This document shows positions 58,241 through 64,000 of a stretch of 64,000 bases of DNA, piece after piece. Within the stretch, counting starts at the first letter, position 1, and the number at the start of each line of letters is the position of its first letter. Source of the stretch: Lacibacter luteus (GTDB taxonomy: Bacteria; Bacteroidota; Bacteroidia; Chitinophagales; Chitinophagaceae); NCBI RefSeq assembly GCF_004118265.1, contig NZ_SDHW01000006.1:248001-312000 (forward strand), given 5' to 3'. The notes under the pieces are model-generated. The model was not told the DNA's origin. It searched no databases and saw only the letters and a list, made by a program, of their open reading frames with translations. A program made the translations under genes and the position numbers.

Positions 58241-60466
58241 ATGGAAACAATGAACTGGAAAGTTGATGGAATGACTTGTGCAAATTGTGCCCTCACCATC
58301 AGCAAATACCTCGAAAAAGAAGGGTTGAAAAATATAAAAGCCAATCCGGCCAGCGGCGAAGTGCATTTTGATTTTACAGAAACAACCGACCAGGATAAAC
58401 TTGAAAAAGGATTAGAATCCTTAGGCTATATTGTTGCAGAACGCAACGGTGTTACAGCTAAACCGGAAGAGAAGAAAAAGATGAACCGCTTTCTCCGGTA
58501 TGTATTGTTATGTGCTCCGTTTACATTGGTGCTGATGTTACACATGATCGAGAAATGGATACACATTCACTGGCTCATGAATCCATGGGTGCAGTTGGGT
58601 TTGTGTTTGCCGGTTTATGTTATTGGTATGAATTATTTTGGACGCAGTGCATGGAAAAGTATCCGCAACGGCTTGCCGAATATGAATGTATTAGTGGCTG
58701 TTGGTGCCACTGCTGCATTTGTTTACAGCTTGTACGGAACACTTACAGGGCAGGCAGAAGAATACATGTTTTATGAAACAGCAGCTACCATCATCACACT
58801 TGTATTTCTTGGTAATTATTTAGAAGATGCATCTGTTGAACAAACCCAACGTGCATTAAACAGTTTGGCAAAAAGCCAAAAGGTAATGGCCAACATGATT
58901 GCATTTGACGATCTGCACCAGGAACAGATCTTCCCTGTTGAAAATACAGTGTTGCATGTTGGTGATCTTATTTTGATCAAAAGCGGTGAACAGATACCTG
59001 CAGATTGTAAAATACTATGGGGTGAAGCAACAGTAAATGAAGCCATTATTACCGGTGAAAGTTTACCGCTTACGAAAAAACAAAAAGATCAATTGATTGG
59101 TGGAAGTCTTTTGGTTGATGGAACAGTAAAAGCGCAAGTAACTGCAACTGCAAAAGATTCTGTACTTGCTAACATTGTGAACTTAGTTAAACAGGCACAA
59201 GGAGAAAAACCTCCTGTACAACAACTAGCCGATAAGATCAGTGCCATTTTTGTACCCATTGTATTAGGCATTGCAGTTGTAACATTAGCCGCCAACTGGA
59301 TCATCTTAAAAGAATTTACACCTGCATTAATGCGCAGCATTGCTGTGTTGGTTATTGCCTGTCCTTGTGCAATGGGACTTGCAACGCCTGCAGCAATTGC
59401 AGTTGGGTTAGGCCGTGCTGCAAAAAATGGCGTGCTCTTCCGTAACGCAAAAAGCCTTGAGCTGTTTAAAAACATTACACAGGTTGTGTTCGATAAAACA
59501 GGAACACTTACTACCGGCAGATTTACATTAGCAGATTGGGCAATAGTGAATAATGAATGGTCAATGGTGAACAATAAAAATCAACAATCAAATAAGGATG
59601 AGTTTATAGGTTATATGGGTACCGCTGATCAGCTTTTGATTCATTCACCACTCACAATTCAAGACCAAGAATTCCAACGCATTGTTTATTCACTGGAAAA
59701 ATATTCCAATCATCCGATTGCTGTTTGTATAGCTACAGAATGGAAAACGAACAAAGATGAACGCTGGGCTTCGATTGAGGAGATCAAAGGCTTAGGTATG
59801 AAAGCTGTTACAAAAGACGGTGTGGAATGGATCGCAGGTTCGTATAAAGCAGCAGCAGATCAAACAATGGATGAAAACCATAATGTGTATGTATTGCGTA
59901 ATGGCGAACTGGTTGGCTGGGTTGATGTAAAAGATGAATTGCGTACGGAAGCAAAACCGATTGTACAATACCTCAAAAGCAAGAACATTAAAACCATTTT
60001 GCTGAGTGGTGATCGTAAGGCAAAAAGTGAAGCCATTGCAAAAGAATTAGGTATTGATGAAGTAATTGCCGAACAAACACCTGAGCAAAAACTGGAAGTA
60101 GTTGAGCGTTTAAATAAAACCACGCCAACTGCAATGGTGGGCGATGGTATTAACGACGCACCTGCATTGGCAAAAGCAACCATTGGTATTTCGTTGAGCG
60201 AAGCATCGCAGGTGGCTATGCAAACTGCCGATGTGGTATTGATGAATCATGGTTTAAAAAATCTGCCTTTATCATTAGGTTTGGGTAAGCATACGTTCTT
60301 AACCATCAAACAAAATTTATTCTGGGCATTTTTCTACAACATCATTGCTATACCCGTTGCTGCATTTGGTTTATTAACACCAACCTTTGGTGCATTGGTA
60401 ATGGGGTTAAGTGATGTAGTGCTGGCAATCAACAGTGTAAGGTTGTTTGTGAAAAGAGTGGTTTAA
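58241..60466 (+). CDS. copA: Copper-type heavy-metal P-type ATPase
   Basis: Pumps copper(I), or another soft metal, out of the cytoplasm. 741 residues. An N-terminal heavy-metal-binding domain has GMTCANCALTISKYLEKEG. The membrane CPC motif is in VIACPCAMGLATPAAI, DKTGTLTTG carries the phosphorylated aspartate, the HP motif is YSNHPIAVCI, and GDGINDAPAL is the hinge. Six to eight membrane helices are likely. Between DKTGTLT and the HP motif there is an extra stretch of about 25 residues whose DNA is repeat-like. A near-consensus -7 box (TAACTTTA) lies only a few bases before the start. Confidence 0.94.
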   Translation: METMNWKVDGMTCANCALTISKYLEKEGLKNIKANPASGEVHFDFTETTDQDKLEKGLESLGYIVAERNGVTAKPEEKKKMNRFLRYVLLCAPFTLVLMLHMIEKWIHIHWLMNPWVQLGLCLPVYVIGMNYFGRSAWKSIRNGLPNMNVLVAVGATAAFVYSLYGTLTGQAEEYMFYETAATIITLVFLGNYLEDASVEQTQRALNSLAKSQKVMANMIAFDDLHQEQIFPVENTVLHVGDLILIKSGEQIPADCKILWGEATVNEAIITGESLPLTKKQKDQLIGGSLLVDGTVKAQVTATAKDSVLANIVNLVKQAQGEKPPVQQLADKISAIFVPIVLGIAVVTLAANWIILKEFTPALMRSIAVLVIACPCAMGLATPAAIAVGLGRAAKNGVLFRNAKSLELFKNITQVVFDKTGTLTTGRFTLADWAIVNNEWSMVNNKNQQSNKDEFIGYMGTADQLLIHSPLTIQDQEFQRIVYSLEKYSNHPIAVCIATEWKTNKDERWASIEEIKGLGMKAVTKDGVEWIAGSYKAAADQTMDENHNVYVLRNGELVGWVDVKDELRTEAKPIVQYLKSKNIKTILLSGDRKAKSEAIAKELGIDEVIAEQTPEQKLEVVERLNKTTPTAMVGDGINDAPALAKATIGISLSEASQVAMQTADVVLMNHGLKNLPLSLGLGKHTFLTIKQNLFWAFFYNIIAIPVAAFGLLTPTFGALVMGLSDVVLAINSVRLFVKRVV
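59557..59658. repeat. Paired inverted arms inside copA
   Basis: ATGGTCAATGGTGAA (59557-59571) and TTCACCACTCACAAT (59644-59658) match inversely at 12 of 15 positions. The left flank holds further GTGAATAATGAATGG words. The element, about 102 bp long, lies in frame in the nucleotide-binding domain and explains the extra residues. Confidence 0.55.
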
Positions 60467-60578
60467 GAAACGTGAGTCGTGAATCGGCAGTTGTGAGTGA
60501 GATCCCGAACCTTTCGGGTTACCTATATTTCACAGGACTTTCATTTTCTTACGAAAATGTATAGTTTGTACTAAAAAT

Positions 60579-60931
60579 ATGTTTCTTAACCTGTCTCACA
60601 CCAATCTCGATCTATTTAAAGTATCACGCACATTTACACTGCTTTGCTATAAGGAAACAAAGTCTTTTCCTGCAGATGAAAAGTTTGCAATGATTCAACA
60701 AATCAGAAGAGCCGCATTATCTGTTCATCTGAATATTGCCGAAGGTTCTTCCAGAAAATCACTCGCCGAAAGAAAAAGATTTTCGAAATTGCAAGAGGTT
60801 CACTTGTTGAAGTAGATACAGCTTTTGATATTGCGGTGGAATTACATTACACAACAAAAGAACAATTACAGGAGCTTGGCTCATTGCTCATCCGATGCTT
60901 TCAAATGCTGTCGAAGATGATCGGAGCTTAA
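60579..60931 (+). pseudogene. Four-helix-bundle protein gene (23S rRNA IVP family), frameshifted
   Basis: The start MFLNLSHTNLDLFKVSRTFTL, then IRRAALSVHLNIAEGSSRKSLAERKRF, is the N-terminal half of the four-helix-bundle (S23, rRNA intervening sequence) family. After the T4 run at 60780-60783 the frame leads to a stop at 60815. Adding one T restores the family's text in another frame (FFEIARGSLVEVDTAFDIAVELH) to a stop at 60931, about 117 residues in all. A single base lost from a T5 run explains this. It may be a real mutation or a sequencing error. Confidence 0.7.
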
Positions 60932-60957
60932 CTCACGACTGACGAGATAAGATAACA

Positions 60958-62871
60958 ATGCAACAACTTAATCACATACTTCACCAATACTGGGGCTACT
61001 CTTCATTTCGTCCTATGCAGAAAGAAATTATTACTTCTGTTTTAGAAGGACATGATACGCTTGCCCTATTGCCAACCGGTGGTGGTAAAAGTATTTGCTA
61101 CCAGGTGCCTGCATTGGCAAAGGAAGGTTTGTGTATTGTTATATCACCATTGATCGCTTTAATGAAGGATCAGGTGGAAGCACTGCATCGAAAGCAGATT
61201 GAAGCAGCTGCCATTTATACCGGTATGCCTTTCCCTCAAGTGAAAGAAATTCTGCAACTGGCGGTGAACGATAAATTAAAATTCCTTTACGTATCACCCG
61301 AACGTTTGGAAACAAATTTATTTTTAGAATATCTGCCCGGCATGAACATTCAACTGATTGCCGTTGATGAAGCACATTGTATTTCACAATGGGGTTACGA
61401 CTTTCGTCCTTCGTATTTAAACATTGCAGCATTCAGAAAAGAATTACCGGGTGTTCCTGTGTTGGCTGTTACAGCATCAGCCACTCCGTTGGTGCAGGAT
61501 GATATCTGTAAGCAATTACAATTTCGCAAACATCATATTTACAAAGGATCGTTTTTACGGCCGAATGTTTCATTCAGTGTGTTTGAAGTTGACAGCCGTA
61601 TTAATAAAGCATTGCAGATATTACAGAATGTGCAGGGCTGTGCCATTGTGTATTGCAAAAGCAGAAAGCGTACGCAGGAGGTTGCACAACTGTTACAGCT
61701 GCAACAGATCACTGCTGATTACTACCATGCAGGTTTATCGAATGAGGAACGCAGTAAGCGACAGGAAGCATGGTTACGCAACGAAACAAGAGTAATGGTT
61801 TGCACCAATGCATTTGGTATGGGTATTGATAAACCGGATGTTCGTGTTGTAATACATCACGATGTGCCCGATTGTCTGGAAAACTATTACCAGGAAGCAG
61901 GGCGTGCAGGTCGTGATGGACAAAAAGCTTATGCTGTTTTGCTGTACGATGCAAAAGACATTACAGAACTCAATGGCTTATCGGCTATCCGTTTCCCTTC
62001 TGTTGAAGAGGTGAAGCATGTTTACCGCTGCCTTGTAAATTATCTGCAGCTTGCAAGTGGCAGTGGTGAAGGGCAATGGATAGATTTTGATCTGCAGGAT
62101 TTCATCAAAGCATTTCAATTGAACAGTCATACTGCAGTGTATGCATTGAAAACACTGGAACAGGAAGGCTGGCTCAGTTATGCCGAACAGATCTTTCTTC
62201 CATCAAGAGTAGTGTTTACAAGCAGCAGGCAAACATTACAGGAATTTGAAGAACAGCATCCACAACTTGAACCGGTGATTAAAGGATTGCTGCGCACCTA
62301 CGGCGGCATCTTCGATATGGAATGTATTGTTTCTGAAAAGCAATTGGTAAAAGTGCTGAAAACAGATCTTGAGTTCATCAAACAATCGTTGCTGCAGTTG
62401 CATCGGTTTGGCATATTGCAATACAGTCCGCAAAAAGATAAACCACAGTTACAATTTTTACAGAACCGTGTACCTGTTGAACAATTATTCATTAACGAAA
62501 ACAATATCAACAAACGGAAAGAACAGTTTGAAGCAAGAGTGCAACAGATGATTAGTTATGTAACCGGCAACAATAACTGCAGGAGCAAGACCATTGGACT
62601 CTATTTTGGAGATGAGCAAAGTACCGATTGCGGTGTATGCGATGTGTGCTTATGGAAAAAAGGAAACGAACTCTCCCCTGCTGAGTTTACACAACTGCAG
62701 CAACAGATACTAAGTGCCGCTAATGAAAAAGGAATTGTGGTAAAAGAGTTTATCAGCCGTTTGGGCAGCAAACACAAAGAACGGGTGTGGAAGGTGATTG
62801 ATCATTTGGTTGCGGAAGAAAAAATTGTGTTGAGTGATGGCGGGTTGTTGAAGAAAAAAATAAACCAATGA
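60958..62871 (+). CDS. recQ: RecQ-family ATP-dependent DNA helicase
   Basis: Unwinds DNA 3' to 5' in recombination and repair. 637 residues. Walker A is LLPTGGGKSICYQ (about 40-52), and AVDEAHCISQWGYDFRPSY is the DEAH box with the RecQ-specific loop. Motif VI reads YYQEAGRAGRDGQ. The zinc-binding domain has NNCRSKTIGLYFGD and CGVCDVC, with four Cys. A winged-helix domain follows, and the chain ends without a clear HRDC domain. Overlaps the next gene by 4 bases. Confidence 0.96.
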   Translation: MQQLNHILHQYWGYSSFRPMQKEIITSVLEGHDTLALLPTGGGKSICYQVPALAKEGLCIVISPLIALMKDQVEALHRKQIEAAAIYTGMPFPQVKEILQLAVNDKLKFLYVSPERLETNLFLEYLPGMNIQLIAVDEAHCISQWGYDFRPSYLNIAAFRKELPGVPVLAVTASATPLVQDDICKQLQFRKHHIYKGSFLRPNVSFSVFEVDSRINKALQILQNVQGCAIVYCKSRKRTQEVAQLLQLQQITADYYHAGLSNEERSKRQEAWLRNETRVMVCTNAFGMGIDKPDVRVVIHHDVPDCLENYYQEAGRAGRDGQKAYAVLLYDAKDITELNGLSAIRFPSVEEVKHVYRCLVNYLQLASGSGEGQWIDFDLQDFIKAFQLNSHTAVYALKTLEQEGWLSYAEQIFLPSRVVFTSSRQTLQEFEEQHPQLEPVIKGLLRTYGGIFDMECIVSEKQLVKVLKTDLEFIKQSLLQLHRFGILQYSPQKDKPQLQFLQNRVPVEQLFINENNINKRKEQFEARVQQMISYVTGNNNCRSKTIGLYFGDEQSTDCGVCDVCLWKKGNELSPAEFTQLQQQILSAANEKGIVVKEFISRLGSKHKERVWKVIDHLVAEEKIVLSDGGLLKKKINQ

Positions 62872-63173
62872 AATGGTCATTCGCTTTTTTCCATTGGCTG
62901 CTAACATTATTAATAGCACCACTTACTTCGCAGTTATTTCAGTATTTAAAAATCAAAAATAGTCATCTTATTGTTGGATTAGCTGAAGTTTATCCGATAG
63001 CACTTGTATTCAGTTTTGTATTTTCAATTCCAGTATTTTGCATTTATCTGATTGTGTTTTCAATCTTAAAAAGGAGCAAGCTTCACAAAAATGCTATAAA
63101 AGTAATTTTGATTACTTTGGCTACAACTGGAATCATTCTTTCAATACGACTTATTTTTAGTGGAGTTAGTTGA
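62868..63173 (+). CDS. Small membrane protein, three predicted helices
   Basis: 101 residues whose ATG overlaps the recQ stop (ATGA). Hydrophobic stretches lie at about 5-25, 35-66 and 75-98, with basic residues between (ILKRSKLHKNAIK). The overlap suggests that it is translated with recQ, though nothing links it to DNA repair. No family is recognised. Confidence 0.55.
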   Translation: MKWSFAFFHWLLTLLIAPLTSQLFQYLKIKNSHLIVGLAEVYPIALVFSFVFSIPVFCIYLIVFSILKRSKLHKNAIKVILITLATTGIILSIRLIFSGVS

Positions 63174-63266
63174 GATATTATCAATGCTTATAGTATCACA
63201 ACTCTTCTCGTTGGTATAATCTTACCGCTAAGAAAACAACCGGCTTCAAATAAATAGACACTTTTT

Positions 63267-63644
63267 ATGAAAAATATTCTTCTCTTGGCTGTATTATTTT
63301 CGTTCATTTCCTGTTCTGCAAAAAAACAATCTTTGTTTTATGCTTTCACAGACGGTTTTATGGACTGGTATGAACTGAAGTTGTTTCATGATAGCTCATT
63401 TGATTTACACATTCCATCTGTAGACTATTCTGGTTTTTACAGAATTGATGGAGACAGCATTTTTCTGAGCTATAAAGAAAAACAAACTGGAGATATACCT
63501 CAAGCCTACCTCATCAACACTAAAAAACAAAAGATTGATGAATTGATATTATTTGAAGGAACCTATATAATAAGACAAGATAATAACCGATGGATTCAAA
63601 TTGTAAATAATAATCTTCCGAACGACAAAAAAAAGCCGCAATGA
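63267..63644 (+). CDS. Small lipoprotein, unknown function
   Basis: 125 residues. MKNILLLAVLFSFISC is a lipoprotein signal with Cys16 in ISC. The mature part has a beta pattern (SLFYAFTDGFMDWYELKLFH, SGFYRIDGDSIFLSY) and a charged Asn-rich end. The 93 bases upstream hold nothing clear. It converges on the HerA-type gene, with a terminator between. Confidence 0.55.
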   Translation: MKNILLLAVLFSFISCSAKKQSLFYAFTDGFMDWYELKLFHDSSFDLHIPSVDYSGFYRIDGDSIFLSYKEKQTGDIPQAYLINTKKQKIDELILFEGTYIIRQDNNRWIQIVNNNLPNDKKKPQ

Positions 63645-63662
63645 ATAAAAATCATTGCGGCT
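63627..63662 (-). terminator. Terminator of the HerA-type gene
   Basis: AGCCGCAATGA (63634-63644) and TCATTGCGGCT (63652-63662), an 11-bp perfect stem. The eight A before it on the plus strand give T on the minus strand, so it ends the minus-strand gene at 63683. It overlaps the end of the lipoprotein gene. Confidence 0.85.
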
Positions 63663-63682
63663 CGCATTTCATTCAATTCGTT

Positions 63683-64000
63683 TTAAAACCATCCCGTCTT
63701 CTTCTTCGAACTTCTTCCACCCAAACCCAATGCGCCTAATAAACTACGGGTAATAATGGTTGCAGCAGTACGACCAACCTGTTTTACAGTTGGATTATCA
63801 AAAAAGCTTTCTTCTTTTTTTGCAGGTCGTTTCTTTTCTTCTTTCTCTTCGGCTTCTGCTTCTTCTGCTGCCTTTGTTTTTTCAGCTGCTTCTTCCAGTT
63901 TGGCAGTAATGATCTCGTGTGCACTTTCACCGTCGATAGTTTGTGCATACTTCTTCACCAGTTTGCTTTTGCCCGTGAGTTCATCCACTTCCGCATCACT
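63683..64000 (-). CDS. HerA/YjgR-type ATPase, C-terminal end
   Basis: The frame runs on past the right edge, so only about 105 C-terminal residues are seen. SDAEVDELTGKSKLVKKYAQTIDGESAHEIITAK matches, as I recall, the end of the DUF853 (YjgR) group of HerA-like helicases. It is followed by a charged, alanine- and glutamate-rich linker and a final helix FFDNPTVKQVGRTAATIITRSLLGALGLGG. The ATPase domain lies outside the window. Apparent internal start codons are within the gene. Confidence 0.7.
   Translation of the reverse strand, partial: SDAEVDELTGKSKLVKKYAQTIDGESAHEIITAKLEEAAEKTKAAEEAEAEEKEEKKRPAKKEESFFDNPTVKQVGRTAATIITRSLLGALGLGGRSSKKKTGWF

Noticed and set aside
58173-58283. N-terminal extension of tsaE
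   Set aside because: It would overlap the copA start on the opposite strand and adds no conserved text. The GTG at 58172 fits the family length better.
1-64000. CRISPR arrays, rRNA genes, insertion sequences, integrases or prophage genes
   Set aside because: No evenly spaced direct repeats, no rRNA sequence and no transposase- or phage-like proteins were found.

Overview
The window is a stretch of core chromosome from a Bacteroidota bacterium, most likely of the Chitinophagaceae. Several things point there. There is an LpxC-FabZ fusion, a PorX-type regulator of type IX secretion, many short lipoproteins, a TonB-like energy transducer and a GbsR-type regulator. Shine-Dalgarno sites are poor, and -7 boxes of the form TAnnTTTG occur upstream of several genes. 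I see no rRNA, CRISPR array, insertion sequence or prophage. One tRNA, tRNA-Leu(UAG), is present.

Layout. 1-5.9 kb: the end of a repeat protein, a one-chain pyruvate:ferredoxin oxidoreductase (nifJ), and a poorly coding stretch with two related hairpin repeats. 5.9-11 kb: an ArsC-like phosphatase and a glycerol block (glpK, a secreted zinc-ribbon-like protein, glpD, glpF). 11-15.5 kb: a GNAT-like protein, small lipoproteins and dnaX. 15.7-21.6 kb: pyruvate dehydrogenase E2, map, a GbsR-like regulator, membrane proteins, a TonB-domain protein, a CoA-binding protein and a YkuK-like protein. 21.7-26 kb: secreted proteins (one gene cut by an in-frame stop), rsmE and dnaB. 26.2-32.4 kb: pheT, a coiled-coil ZapB-like gene, zapA, rny, rplS, a 41-residue lipoprotein and tatA. 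32.5-40.4 kb: gatA, a lytic transglycosylase, pabB, a very acidic protein, purA and a Rel/Spo enzyme. 40.5-45.5 kb: tRNA-Leu, tig, two tandem clpP genes and clpX. 45.5-50.8 kb: acyl-CoA dehydrogenase, a helix-hairpin-helix protein, an MBL hydrolase and porX. 50.9-56.4 kb: an HD hydrolase followed by lpxD, lpxC-fabZ, lpxA, an ABC ATPase and a cupin, tightly packed. 56.5-64 kb: ald, tsaE, copA, a frameshifted four-helix-bundle gene, recQ, small proteins and the end of a HerA-type ATPase.

How the genes work together. Much of the window serves replication (dnaX, dnaB, recQ), translation and RNA (pheT, gatA, rplS, map, rsmE, tsaE, rny, tRNA-Leu), protein quality control (tig-clpP-clpP-clpX) and lipid A synthesis (lpxD, lpxC-fabZ, lpxA). 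The glp genes import glycerol and oxidise it to dihydroxyacetone phosphate.

The most unusual signals are these. (1) dnaX has a run of nine A at the end of its conserved part, with stop codons immediately behind it in both other frames, as expected for a slippage site that makes a short gamma subunit. (2) At least seven places carry paired inverted arms, different in sequence from place to place but each built of short degenerate repeats and spanning about 50-110 bp. Two of these lie in frame inside coding genes (rsmE and copA), and the dnaX linker carries a related repeat insertion. (3) There is a pair of 61-65 bp hairpins sharing the core AGGTATGCCATAC. (4) Two genes appear broken by a single change. 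Nothing here is a clear new defence or biosynthetic system.
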